A DNA stretch of 64,000 nucleotides from Erythrobasidium yunnanense (lineage: Eukaryota; Basidiomycota; Cystobasidiomycetes; Erythrobasidiales; Erythrobasidiaceae), in assembly GCA_001600175.1 (NCBI GenBank), contig BCJC01000003.1, positions 124,001 through 188,000 of the forward strand, written 5' to 3'. Made by a program: the position numbers and the translations under genes. How positions within the stretch are numbered: position 1 is the stretch's first letter; each line of letters opens with the position of its first letter. Shown in pieces: positions 34,108 through 46,185 of this stretch. A model generated the notes under the pieces. It saw nothing but the letters and a program-made list of their open reading frames with translations, did no database searches and was not told where the DNA came from.

Positions 34108-35303
34108 CTATAGGTGGAAGTCGCTCTTTGAGTACTTTGTCTTTGCGGCCTGCGGGACAAAGATAGCAGTATATCAGAATAGACGTCTCGAGACTTGTTA
34201 GTAGTCTCGCAGGTATAACGCACTGCGGCCTCGTCTGTGAACCAGAACACCTCACCCGGCGCTACTGGTCTTACCAGGGATGCCGGAAGGGGTGGTTCAT
34301 GACCATCCAACGCCTGCGACAGTATCTCCTTCTTTCCATCACCCGTCAACACGAATGCCGCTCTGTATGCATGCGCTAGGACAGGATACGTGAGGGTGAT
34401 CCTCTTCGCTGGAGGCTTGGGCGAATCGTCGAGCCAGGCTATCCAGCGGAGCTCTTCTTCTAACAAAGCATGACCGGGGAAGAGGGAACAGGTGTGTCCG
34501 TCTGGACCTACGCCCAGAAGAACGAGGTCGAAGCGAGGGAAAGCAACGGCGTTCTTGCCAGCGAAGCATGCTATCAGTTGTTGTTCGTAGTCCCTGCGAA
34601 CACACACAACGCCCAAGTGTAAGCGAGAAAGCTCCAAGGTATGCCAGGCGGGTGGATGGCCACTCACTCTGCTAGCTCTTCAGGGTTGTCAAGCAGGTCG
34701 GTGTTGATGGTGTGGATGTTCTCTCGTGGTAGAGGCACTTTTGAGAAGAGAGTATCGTTGTTGAGCTTGAAGTTCGAGTCTTCATGGTCCAAAGGCACGA
34801 TACGTTCGTCCGCGAAGAAGACCTCCCTGTGTCGTCACTTCCACAATCAGCCTATGCTCTTCCAGTGCTCTGACTAGTCGCCAGCTGCCATTCCAATTGC
34901 TAGGAGGCTTCAAGTGAGTTGAGGCCGACTGACCACTTGTCCCATTTTACTCTGTCGTTTCCGACGAGGTTCTTTGCCAATGTAGCAGCGAGAGAACCAC
35001 CAGAGATAGCCAATTTGAATGCGCTGCGCTTGTTGATGGCGTCGTCCTGGGCGGAAATCACAAATTCGGCCAACCCTTTCGAGACCTGGTCGGGCGTTGA
35101 GAAGGTGTAGAGCACGGGAGGCGTAGGGCTGCACAATAGCCATACAAGCAGAGTCAACAAACGTCCTTCCGTAATTCTTTTGCCCTTGACTTCTCGCAGC
35201 TTGAAAGCGCCATCTCGTCGTTTCATGCTGCTTCTTTCGGGGAATACGGCGCTGGCGTTAAGAGTAGAGTCTAGCCTTACCTATGAGCGTGCTGAGTAGC
35301 CAT
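34108..35303 (-). CDS. 6-phosphogluconolactonase
   Basis: Hydrolyses 6-phosphoglucono-delta-lactone in the oxidative pentose phosphate pathway; cytosolic. Exons 35303-35281 (23 nt), 35128-34934, 34826-34668, 34593-34224 and 34149-34108 give 262 residues, the usual size. Family motifs in order: [55 protein letters not shown] and [15 protein letters not shown], ending [20 protein letters not shown] and SDFHL. The first intron is 152 nt, long for this genome. For the last intron I chose the splice (donor GTGCGT at 34223, branch-like TACTAAC inside) that yields this conserved end; reading straight through would instead add about 45 unconserved residues and stop at 34095. Confidence 0.92.
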
Positions 35304-35505
35304 GATTAACCTAGATGCTGTGTAAAGTTGAGATGAATGTGTCGTTCAATTCGCAAGAGCAGACGAGCTGGTCACCATTCTACGGATCGTCAACTTTAGG
35401 TTTTCTGGATTAACAAAGCCGGATTGAGCGTCGCAGAAGACGTATAACCTCATCTACGGATAAGCCTGGCTCTCTTTTCAACCTTAGGGCACCCAACCTG
35501 CCAGC

Positions 35506-36883
35506 ATGACGAGTTCCGACGAGCTGGATCCAGCCAAGCTATATGCTATCCTGGTGGATCTACTGACAAGGAGTAACGAGCTGTGTGTGTTGAGAATATT
35601 TATGAACCCCCATGAGGCTCGAGAAGACTGACTGAGGCATCACGATACCCAGATCAGAAGTAGCTGTCTCCCCTTACATACTACCTCCGCCTGAACCAAA
35701 TGAATCTCCATCTTCCTCAATCTCCACTTCAGAACCTTCTTCCTCTGCTGCCACTTCATCAGCGATACAACCGGCTTCCATCTATCCTTTCTCTTTGCTA
35801 GAGGGCGATAAGCTAGTGATACTTCAGAAGCCTCTATATAAAGCATATGCAGTCGCTATCAAGGCCTTTGCGCGATATAGCAGGAAAGAGGTGGAACAAG
35901 CGCTCGGTAGCGAAACCGATCACGCCTGGGAGACTGAGACGGCGGACAAAGACAAGCTCGCACGGCTTGATGCCGTCACACGAGTGATTCTGGTGCAGAA
36001 TCCAGAACATCTGCGAGCTCTCAATTTACGCAAGAAGCTCATCCTCCGCAAAGTGTGCACGGCGCGCAAGACAGACAACGATGACGCGCTTCGCTCTGGC
36101 ATAAAGGAAGAGCTGCACCTTACACGCCTCGTTCTGGGTATCGCCGCCAATGCCAAGATGGCTACATTATGGCATCATAGAAAATGGCTTCTCAGCCTAC
36201 TTTTCCAAAAAGAAGCGCTTCAGAGGCGCTTATACAAGCTTTCTCCCATCTCGCTGCCGCATGATATACTGGAACAAGAACTCGAGCTGGTAGAGCAGTG
36301 TGCGAGCCGATATCCGCGGAACTATAACGCATGGGCGTATAGAGCCTGGTTGATACGAGGTACAGATGCAGAGGAGATGCAAGTAGAGTGGGATAGGATG
36401 ACGAAGCACCTCAGGATCAATATCACAGACCATACTGCTGTCAATCATGCTTTGAATACCCTGCTGCCGCGCACGGCGGATGAAAGTAGGAAGAAGGAAC
36501 TTCTGGATCTGGCGCACGATTTTGTGCAGCGGTACCCGTATAAGGAGACACCGTGGCTGCTTCTACGCGGCTTGGTGAGGCTACTGAACGATCAATCCAT
36601 GCTTTGGCCGGCGATGGAGCTCACCGACGAGATCATGGTGAAGGCGGAGGGGAGTGTAGCCAAGTACAAAGATAAAGGAGATCAGAAAGACGCCTCCTGG
36701 GCGCTGGAAGAAGCACAGAAGGCTATCATGCATTCCAGCAGGACTGCCTTTTTCTTAGATGCAGTGGAACCAGGCTGGCCAGAATATCGAGCTTACGGGG
36801 CGTTGGGCGGTGACGTCGCGAGAATCTTTCTGGATCTGGATCAATACGAATACAGTCGTAGGTCTGTTGTGACAAATAATTAG
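35506..36883 (+). CDS. Protein prenyltransferase alpha-repeat protein, PTAR1-like
   Basis: Exons 35506-35582 and 35653-36883; 435 residues. PPTA repeats are seen at VILVQNPEHLRALNLRKKLI, KMATLWHHRKWLLSLL and RYPRNYNAWAYRAWLI, and a weaker one at HTAVNHALNTLLPR. The long N-terminal part (about 110 residues before the first repeat, including KLVILQKPLYKAYAVAIKAF) and the spacing fit PTAR1 better than the Rab geranylgeranyltransferase or farnesyltransferase alpha subunits. In animals PTAR1 pairs with RABGGTB as GGTase-III, which adds a geranylgeranyl group to partners such as YKT6; whether this fungus does the same is inference. The intron sits between NEL and SEVAVSPYILPPPEP and has a CTGAC-like branch point. 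Confidence 0.8.
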
Positions 36884-37163
36884 TTTTGATACTATTGTAG
36901 GATCCGGTCCATACGTTTCTCCACTGTCGACATACAGTATCTACATCCTTTGCGCGATTAGGGAGCTGCTATCTACCTTGTGCTCGCAAGTAGCGCTTTC
37001 TGGCTGCTTATTTGACGCTTTTCGCTGTCTTGCAAGGCCTCCTCAAGCTTTCAAGGCGGCGTGGTTAACCGGGGCAAAGGTGAAAGTAGGAGCGCAATTA
37101 ACACGGCAAAAGCACAAGCAAATCAAAGCAAAAGCGACAAAGTAATCGTACAAGCTGGCCTCG

Positions 37164-40100
37164 ATGGCCTCCCCTGCTGGTCAAGGAGGAACGCCAATCT
37201 ACAGCACCAACAATCAGCAACAATATGCAGGCGCTGGCAGCCCCCCGTCATCGATGCAGCAACAACAGCAGCAGACTATGCTGTTCTCTGGACAGCAAGG
37301 CCCTCCATCAGCTATGCAGCAGCAACCGCCGTCGTTTGGAGCGCAGATGTCGCCTGGCTTCATAGGATCTAGCAATGGAGCTGTGACGCTGAACCAGCAG
37401 CCCAATCCACAGCTTATGCTACCTCCTGGTCTGGACAGAGATAAGCTGCAAGGGATGAGCCAGGTGCGGTCGAGCGGACTTGTCGAACTTCTGGGCAATT
37501 CTGATTTTCGAGCATTGTGCTATGTGAATACAGCGCATGCAGCAGCTACGACAGGCTGGACAGACTGAGCAGACGAGTCCTGAGCTGGCCCAGATCTCCC
37601 AGACGTTTAATGTCATCCAGCGACATGTAGCAAAGATGAAGCATATGCAGATGCTCCAGCAACAACAGCAGCAGCAGCAACAACAGCAGGCACAATCACC
37701 TCCTGCTAGTATACCTAATATGCAGCAGCAACATGTGCCCGGCCAGTTGTTCTCGAACCAGCAAGATCAGCAACAGCGTCCACAACTTTTGCAGCAAAAC
37801 GGGCAGCAAGAAGGCCAGAATGGCATGAGTGCTGCTCCTGGATATCCTTCATCAGCTCCGAGTCTTCCTCCGATGACTCTCCCAAGCGCTGGCCAGCCGA
37901 GTAAGCGAACTTCGAATTTGGGACCTGTTTGCGATCCTTACTGATAGTATATCGTAGCAGTGAATGGTCAGCAGGCCAATGGCAACTCCTTTGCTGCTCC
38001 TTCTCCCTCCCACGACACTCAGCAACAGCAAGACTCGACTCCACAGACCGCTACTTTCCCCAACCGGCATGTGCAGCTGAACGCCCAGCAAATGGATGCT
38101 TTCAGAAATCAGATATTCGCTCTCCGATTCCTACAAAAAGGAGAACCCATTCCTGCACATATCGCCGCTGTCATCTTCAATCCTCCAAATCCAGGCAGCG
38201 GATCACCTACTCCTCCTCTTCCATTTATAGCAAAGACCGAACCACAATCAGCTGCCACGCCGTCTTCTTCTACTATACCACTTCAACAACAACAGCAATT
38301 ACCAAATCAGCAGAATATAGTCCCTACGCCCGATGCGATACCTCCCGCAACGACAAGCGGACCTCAATCGAAAGAAGCGTCCGTTGAGCCAGAGATAGAA
38401 ATCGAAGAGATTCCACCGACTCTGATAGCTCCGTACAATGCATACAAAGACCCGAGACAGGTCCTTGCTGCCTTGCGAGCGAACGTCCAAGCAGAGTCTA
38501 TCAGGACAGCGCCTTTCATTCCTTCTTTGATGCCAGCTGGCCTGGATCCTTATACTCTACAAGCCGAACGATCACGCTTCTTAGAAGCGCGGATAGCACA
38601 GCGAAAACGAGAGCTTGAAGCTATGCCTAGCTTGTTGGGCGATAGAGCAGCCGTGGATGTTGATCAACTGGAGAACCTACCCGCCGAACAGAAGCTTGAG
38701 CTACTGAGTAGCCAGAAACTGAAAGCCCTTATCGAGCTTAAGTCGCTAAACCTGCTGCAGAAGCAGAGACAGATGAGGGAAGACGTCTCGAGAGGCTTAA
38801 ATCAGGCTATCTCGCTCAATTTAGTGACCGATAGGAATGCGTACCGAGCGACGAGGAAGATCACGCTGAAAGATGCAAGAATAGTAGATCAGCTCGAACG
38901 GCAGCAAAAGATAGATCGGGATAACAGGGCGAAGCAGAAGCATGTAGATCAACTACTGGCGATATCCAAGCATGGCAAAGCGATGGAGGAAGCGCACACT
39001 GCACGGCGGCTGAAGATGCAGAGATTAGGCAAGAACATCATGCGCTGGCACGTCGAAGCAGAGAAGGAGGAGCAGAAACGCATTGAACGAATCAGTAAAG
39101 AACGTCTGAAGGCGCTCAAGAACAACGATGAAGAAGCCTACATGAAACTTATCGATACTGCCAAAGATACACGTATCACACATCTTCTGCGGCAGACGGA
39201 TACCTTTCTGGACTCTTTGTCCCAAGCTGTGGCTGTTCAGCAGGCTGAAGCATCAGATAGGGATCCGATGGCTATGGACGGCCAGCAGCCAGATACGACG
39301 ACAGACGGGGAAGTTGACGAGTCTGCATTCGGAGCAGTGCCTGTATTCGAAGAGGAGCCGCAAGATAAGGGCAAAGCAGACTACTACAACGTCGCGCATA
39401 GGATAAAGGAGACGGTGTCGGAACAGCCTACTATACTGACCGGCGGAACACTCAAGGAATACCAGATCAAGGGCTTGCAGTGGATGACATCGCTATACAA
39501 CAATAGATTGAATGGCATTCTAGCGGACGAAATGGTGAGACCTTTACAAGCCTGGCTGCCCTCAGTCATACGTTACGCCAGGGCTGACTTTGACTTCTTG
39601 CGCTGCCAGGGTCTCGGAAAGACAATCCAGACAATCTCTCTCATTACCTTCCTGATCGAAAAGAAGAAGCAAAACGGCCCTTTCTTGTGCATTGTACCCC
39701 TCTCGACGCTCCCGAACTGGACGCTCGAGTTCGCCAAGTGGGCGCCTAGCGTGAAAGTGATCATCTACAAAGGCGGTCCGCCCGTGCGCAAGTCTATACA
39801 AGGCAAGATGAAGAGCGAGGGCTTCCAAGTCTGCTTGACTACGTACGAATATATCATCAAGGACAGACCGTTCTTGGCGAGATACAAATGGGTACATATG
39901 ATCATTGATGAAGGTCATCGAATGAAGAACACACAATCCAAACTTTCCGTCACCCTCACTCAGTACTACAACAGTCGGTATCGCTTGATCCTGACTGGTA
40001 CTCCTCTTCAAGTCAGTATCACGTCACGCTTCGTTGGGTCCTTTTCACTGGTACTGACGCTCGAAACAACCACAGAACAATCTTCCCGAACTTTGGGCCC

Positions 40101-42330
40101 TTCTCAACTTCGTCCTTCCCAAAGTCTTCAACTCGCAAAAATCGTTTGACGAATGGTTCAATACACCTTTCGCCAACACCGGAGGTCAAGATAAGATTGA
40201 TATCAACGAAGAAGAAGCTCTTCTCATCATCAGACGTCTGCACAAGGTGTTGCGACCTTTCCTGCTTCGACGCTTGAAGAAGGATGTCGAATCCGAGCTT
40301 CCCGACAAAGTCGAGCGCCTCATCCGCTGCAAGATGTCTTCTCTACAATTGAAGCTGTACAAGCAGATGAAGGATACCGGAATGCTCATCACCGACGATG
40401 GCAAGGGCTCTAAAGCCGGCATGCGAGGGTTACAGAATACCATCATGCAGCTTCGAAAGATCTGCAATCATCCGTTCGTCTTTGGCGAAGTCGAGAATCT
40501 CATCAATCCGACAAGTACATCAAATCCCCTCCTATATCGAGTAGCCGGGAAATTCGAACTTCTGGACAGGATCCTGCCGAAGCTCTTTCAAGGCGGTCAT
40601 CGTGTGCTTATGTTCTTCCAGATGACAGAAGTCATGAGTACGTGCTCATACTTGAGCTAGCCGTAAGACTCTGCTGATGTCCATGTTCTACAGACATCAT
40701 GGAGGACTATCTGCGCTATCGCAATACTACCTTTCTGCGTTTGGACGGTTCAACGAAGCCAGACGAACGATCCGATATGCTTAAAGAGTTCAATGACCCA
40801 AAGTCGACTATCCCCATCTTCCTTCTTTCCACTCGTGCTGGTGGTCTCGGTCTCAATTTACAAACAGCCGACACGGTCATCATCTACGACTCTGATTGGA
40901 ATCCGCATCAGGATCTTCAAGCTCAGGATCGTGCACATCGTATTGGACAGAAGAAGGAAGTCCGTATCTTCCGTCTCGTGACCGAGAAGAGTATCGAAGA
41001 ACATATTCTAGCTCGTGCTAGGGAGAAGCTGGAAATCGATAAGAAAGTCATTCAAGGTGGTCGTTTCGATAACAAATCATCTGCAGCTGAGCGGGAAGAC
41101 TTCCTGCGAGCTATCCTAGAAAGCAACGAGGAAGACGAGGAAGATACAGCTGATCTCGGAGACGACGAATTGAACGATATCCTAGCAAGAGGCGAAGATG
41201 AAGCTGAGCTCTTCACAAGGATGGACCTCGAGCGCATACGAAATGAAGAGCTTAACTGGATACGGTCTGGCCACTCTGGCCCGGTGCCGCCACGCCTCAT
41301 ATCGGATGCCGAGCTGCCAGAAGTCTACCACATCGAACATGTCATACAGCCAGTCGTGCATGAAGTTCTCGATCAGCGGCGGAAGAAGGGTGCAATACAT
41401 TACGATGATGGACTAACCGAGGAGCAGTTTCTCAACGTACGTCGAGGACTTCACCGCGTTTCTTCAACACTGACGATGACTGTCTAACTTTTAGGCGCTT
41501 GAGGACGAGAACGACTCACTGCAGAATGTCATCGAACGCAATCGTCGACAAGCCCTTGGCGTGGGTGATGACTATTCAGGCTCCGAAGGCATGGGCCAGA
41601 TGAGCGGTCTTCAAGATTGGGATTCGGAAGCTGGCTCGCCTGGCCCAGGCGGCCGAAAGAGGAAGAGAGCCCTAGTCGGCGGTAGCAGAGCCACTTCTGT
41701 CGATATGCAATCGCTCAATGGCGATGTGAAAGGAGCTGTAAGCCTAAGCATCTATAGAAAGCGTCTTCAACGCCTGACTTGCGTTATCACAGCAGCCGAA
41801 ACGCCGAAAGACTGGCAAGCAATCTTACGCAGACGTTCCAGAACGCGTGCAGATGAAGGCCGTCATGGACGCTTGCATGGATACTGTCGAAGATGTCGAC
41901 AACCCGGACTATGGCCATCAATGTGCCGGGCTCTTCTACAAGCTACCGTCGAAGAAGGACTATCCCGAGTACTGTATGTCATGCCTCCGTATCTTCAATT
42001 TCTTGGCTCCTGACTAGCTTTCCAGTTATCATCATCCTCAAGCCCATCTGCCTCGATCAAATTAAGAAGAAGATCAGCACCTGGAAATACGATACTCTAG
42101 ACGAGTATGTGGCCGACTTTCGTCTGATGTTCAATAACGCGCGTACCTTCAACGACGAAAGCTCCATCGTCTACCGCGATGTCAACCTCATGGAAGCAGC
42201 TTTCAACGAAAAGTTCGCAGAGATGACTTCTGCAACTGCACAAGCACCACCCCAAAATAATAGTCTAGCAATGAATGACTACATGCCTATGGTCAAGCAG
42301 AATCAAGACTCTGATGACGATCTGTTCTAA
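37164..42330 (+). CDS. SWI/SNF-family chromatin remodeller ATPase (SNF2/STH1 type)
   Basis: Catalytic subunit of a SWI/SNF or RSC complex. Nine exons: 37164-37463, 37534-37900, 37958-39534, 39610-40011, 40076-40637, 40694-41436, 41495-41737, 41793-41973, 42026-42330; 1559 residues. Gln/Pro-rich N-terminus; QLQ motif ([20 protein letters not shown], about 263-282); HSA domain (about 555-640, [20 protein letters not shown]); helicase domain with motif [12 protein letters not shown] straight after ADEM, DEGH box [19 protein letters not shown], and motifs [21 protein letters not shown] and [12 protein letters not shown] SnAC-like acidic region follows, then an Arg/Lys stretch and a bromodomain ([33 protein letters not shown]). 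Exon 4 begins exactly at GLGKT. SNF2 versus STH1 cannot be settled by eye. Confidence 0.95.
37657..37689 (+). repeat. CAG/CAA microsatellite coding for 11 glutamines
   Basis: Eleven uninterrupted Gln codons in exon 2 of the remodeller gene, mixed CAG and CAA. Likely length-polymorphic between strains; the mixed codons should slow slippage. Confidence 0.9.
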
Positions 42331-42468
42331 TGTTGTCAAGGGAAGTTCAAAATCTGTGTAGACAAAAGGTGCTTGTTGTCATTTCCGAACATAAATTCAG
42401 AATTTGAGTGGGTCCGTCGGCAGCTCTGCTTTGTTTGCATTCTGTCCGAAGCGAAGGAGAGTGTAAGC

Positions 42469-43974
42469 CTAATAAAACACAGTCCCTCTTTCTGACAAGC
42501 GGGGTAGGTTCCTTCTTTCTCCCAACTTGGCGCCTGACCACAAGTAGCCATCTAGACCCATGCTCGTCATGTTCTTCAACCATGTCTTCCCTGTCTGTTC
42601 AGCTACTTCTGAAGCTAGTTCTATTGTCCGTTCCACAGCAGCTAGAGTAGCAGCCCGTATGGCATAGGCTTCTTCTGCTGTCTGCTTAATGCCTTCTTTG
42701 CGCTTTGCACCCTCTGTAGTAGCGTCACCTAGCCCATTCTTATAGACTTCATACACGCTTCCTGACAGATCTATGAGTTTAAAGTATACGGCCATGGCTG
42801 TTCATAGATACTGATCAGCGTGTGGAAGAGCTGTTTCATTCAGCTAAACTTACTGGGTAATACGTTGTCCACGCAAGCTGGAATCTCGTCTACTGCAGGT
42901 AGCGGGAAGGTGATGCCCGATCTGCCTTTGAAAGCTATTCCAATGATATATGCGAGCAACTGCGCCTTCTTGTACAGCTGTACTTTCTGTTTTTTGACCA
43001 GACCTTCGTCTGCGAAGGCTGGAAAGGTGTGCACAAGCTGAGAAGGAGCATCATTGTCAGTTAATGTCGCAGCGACTGACGGTATACTGGCTCACCTCAA
43101 ACACTAACGCATTAGCTAGAGCGTTTCCATCTAGCGCCTTATTCGCCTGGAGGAAGTCCGCAATGTACGAGCCAAGATTCTTCGCCTTTTTCGCCAGTAG
43201 GATCTTTCCTGTCTCATTCATGACCTTCTTAACCAGTCCTACAACTTCCACTGCTTCCGGATTCCGTTCGCCGATCTTTACAGGCAGAGTTGGGTGGTCT
43301 TTCTCGGTCAGGATGGGCACCTTGAGAAAGTCGGCAGTTGCGTGCTCGCTTAGATTAGCCATACCTTGCGCTGACATAGGCGAGTCTGCATCGTATGGGG
43401 AGTTGGCGAGGTAGCATGAAAGTACGAATCTTCGAATAGTGTCATATGCGCCTTGGCCAGTCCACTCGTGCAGAGGTATCCGATACGCAGATAGGAAGTT
43501 TAGGATGGTAAGAATACTGCGAGACACGGTCAGCTCATGCAGAAACACAGAACAGGCCGGCTAACGAAAGGAAGTTGAGCTCGTCCAAATCATCAGAGTA
43601 CTTGAGCGGGAACATATAGCCATGCTCTTCAGAGTACTTGTTGAATTCATCTTGATCCAGATCCGTCAAGAAAGCGCGTATGCCATCGTCCGAGAGCTGA
43701 TATCAAGGGCCAGAGGTCATCACTTCGGCTTTGTGACATCGCTTTTCGCTGGTCAACTTGCTTTGATGCCGCTCCTGTCCAAAGACGCAAAGCAGCTACT
43801 CTTGACTTGACTGATGATCCCCTGGTTTGCCATTTGAGCCGAAGCAAGAACGTATTGTGAAGTCACGAAGGACCGCCAGACTCGCTGTTCAAGTAGAGGT
43901 AAGCATTCGCGACCGTCAAGCTACAGCACATGGTCGTTTAGGAAGGACAACGCCTTCGCTTTCTTCTTTGGCAT
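42469..43974 (-). CDS. Divergent queuosine-salvage family protein (DUF2419 / QNG1-like)
   Basis: Exons 43974-43930, 43884-43807, 43696-43566, 43516-43096, 43037-42854 and 42797-42469; 395 residues. The family pattern is clear although distant: LDELNFLS then ILTILNFLSAYRIPLHEWTG and QGAYDTIRRF (family: LNF.SGFR.xLH..xGRGAY), MNETGKILLAKKAKNLGSYI, LVHTFPAFADE and VQLYKKAQLLAYII. Typical members are queuosine 5'-phosphate N-glycosidases that recover queuine. Here the family segment AQILVADTW reads AQLLAYIIG, so the aspartate I remember as conserved at that place is missing. The N-terminus starts MPKKKAKALSFLNDH; intron 2 (110 nt, donor GTCAAG) is chosen because it restores the alignment ASAQMANQGIISQ-LSDDGIR, but it is the weakest junction. 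It converges on the remodeller gene. Confidence 0.7.
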
Positions 43975-44100
43975 ACATAGTCGGCCTGGTGTCGCGTCTG
44001 CTAATCGCGCCGTGGTGTTATTTATGGTGAAATCCTGTATCGCACAGAAGGCTCCTCCCTCCTTTCCTCTTCCCTACTCACGTATAAGATTATTATTCAA

Positions 44101-44534
44101 ATGCCCGCAGGCGACATCACAGTCTATGCTTTCGTAGGTCACCTCCCGCTTGCCAGTGCGCAGAACAGCCTCTAAAGTCGAATGCAGCTGGAAGCAGCAC
44201 CAGGCCAAGCAGGAAAGCTGTTGGAGACCCTACGCAAAGCACAAGCATATGCTAGGCAGCACGAGAAGGGGTGTTTGGAATATCGCATCTCTGTGGATCC
44301 GAACGATAAGCACAAAGTCTGCGTATACGAGGTCTATGTATGTCCAATTACCTACCTCACAGGTCTATTAGTATTGTCTGTAACAACCGCCAACAGGAGA
44401 ATCAAGCGGCGTTAGACGCTCATATCGAAACTCAAGTCTCAAAAGACAACGTCGCTTTCTACGCTGCCGGAGGATTATCAAGACCTCTAGAGGAGCAGGA
44501 TATCCGCATCCATACCGAGTACGTCAAAGAGTAG
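44101..44534 (+). CDS. Small antibiotic-biosynthesis-monooxygenase (ABM) fold protein
   Basis: Exons 44101-44133, 44188-44337 and 44397-44534; 106 residues. The ABM/dimeric alpha-beta barrel pattern is easy to see: ITVYAFLEAAPGQAGKLLET at the first strand and helix, EKGCLEYRISVDPNDKHKVC in the middle, and YEVYENQAALDAHIETQVSK near the end. Such proteins are small homodimers that act as cofactor-free oxygenases, quinone-related enzymes or stress proteins; the substrate cannot be told. Two introns of 54 and 59 nt keep the frame. It is about 130 bp from the start of the divergent DUF2419 gene. Confidence 0.85.
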
Positions 44535-44608
44535 GGAGAATTAGGACGGGAACGGAAAGCCGTGCTTAGTAGATTAGAACAACGACAAGAGACAGATACG
44601 AGAAAGGG

Positions 44609-45866
44609 CTAGGCTTTGCGAACGAGGGAGCCGATCGATAGTCCAGGAGTAGAGCTCGACAGACTTGACAGGAAAGGATCCGATTTCTTGGCAGAATTGG
44701 CCCGAAGCTGACCACTCAGACGAGAAAGAGCATCTGATCGCTTGCTAGAGGTAGATGACTTGATCAAAGCTTTGGTGAGAGGCTGCTTCGTGGTTTGCGG
44801 CGGTTTGTCCTTCCATCCCGTCTCTGCAGAAAGTATCGCTTTCCGATCTTGTTCCTGCAACTCTATCCTCCGCCGTTTAGTCTGTGCTACCTGCCACGCT
44901 TGTTCATCCTCAGCGTTGTGTTTGACGATGACCCTGTCGCTACTTGATAGCCAAGGAGCGGTAGCATCGCCTTCAAGCTTCTCTTCCTCTCCTCTGACTA
45001 GGTCCAGCCTGACGCTGTCGCCTAGACCGTACCGATCTGCAAGTTCTGTATCCTGAGAGAGCTTCTCCCTCCTCTTTCCCCTATCTTCTCTCAATGCTTT
45101 CCTCAGATTCCGATTGAGCGAATAGGGATCGCTCCATCTCTGCTCATTATGTTCTTCCAGCTCGTCCAAGCGTTCTGCAGCAGTCAGAGCGCGCTTCTTG
45201 CTCGTAGTCTCCTTCTCTAGCTTCTCGAATGCTGCTCCTTCCTTCTCGCCCTCTCCAGGATTCGTATACGAGACTGGATGTCCGTCATGCTCCTCTGGAT
45301 CCCAATCTTGCACTTGCGCTTTCGCGCCCTCCGTAACTACATAGCGAGAGTTCTTGGGATCTGTCTGGATTGTAAACTTGCCAGAGCAGAGATGGCATTT
45401 GCAGCCGAAGGCGTAGATTGGCGTGGAATAGTAGTTGCCGACTTTCTTCTTCTCTGCGTTGTAGCGTACTCCCATGCCTACGTGGGCATTGCAAGTTCCA
45501 CACCATATGTTGAAAGGCAGCTGTCGACTATCTCAGCTTGAATATCCAAAGCAGCCAAGTCTGGGCTGACTCACCTCGAAGCGAACAATGAGGATACCCT
45601 TGTCGAGCTTTCTAGCCCGGTCACCCAGAGCACTAGCAGATCATCGAGAGCGTCAGTCAAGTCATGGCCCGGTAAGGTGTTTGGACGGGGTAAGATGGAG
45701 GAGCCAGCCTGAGGAGAATGGTCACACACTGTTTGCCTGCTATCTTGTTGATCGTATCATTCTTCTTGTCCCGGTAGTCGAAGTCTGGCGGATAGTATCT
45801 GCGTCAGTCCAGTCAGCCGGCGTCAAGCGCTGTAGGGGATTGGGCAAACCTGTTGAAGCCTTGCAT
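44609..45866 (-). CDS. Splicing factor of the CWC16/YJU2 family, CCDC130 (SAF4) type
   Basis: Spliceosome-associated protein. Exons 45866-45850 (17 nt), 45798-45730, 45632-45575 and 45520-44609 give 351 residues. It opens MQGFNRYYPPDFDYRDKKND, then ALGDRARKLDKGILIVRFEL and PFNIWCGTCNAHVGMGVRYN, AEKKKVGNYYSTPIYAFGCK and CHLCSGKFTIQTDPKNSRYV: the two CxxC pairs (WCGTC and KCHLC) form the family zinc site. The start MQGFN..YYPPDF points to the CCDC130/Saf4 branch, which in yeast and fission yeast proofreads splice sites, rather than YJU2 proper. The C-terminal half is charged and coiled (ERLDELEEHNEQRW), ending with a Ser-rich tail. Confidence 0.93.
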
Positions 45867-46185
45867 CGTTCAGCACCTGGCAGCGTGAACTTGAACAGCT
45901 AGACCTAGGTGTTGTCCATAAAAATTGGATTCGGTGGGTGACGAACGCGCAACGAGAGTCACAGCTTTCTGTACCTCTTCTTCGTGCATAAACCAGCTCA
46001 AATACGTTCGGACTATCATATACAGCTTCATAAGGATGACTGACGATACCCACTGCCAAATTCTCGCTCGAGCTAACCAGCTGATCCTGCCCACTTCTCG
46101 ACATCAACCATATAGCTCTACCTGGGGTACTGCAATCTTTCAACTATGAACCAGCCCTTGACCTCTTCCGCAAGTTCTGTACAGC
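45867..46185. other. Intergenic, no gene seen
   Basis: 319 bp between the splicing-factor start and the stop codon of the metallo-beta-lactamase gene, which also marks the left edge of the metabolic cluster. Nothing recognised. Confidence 0.5.
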
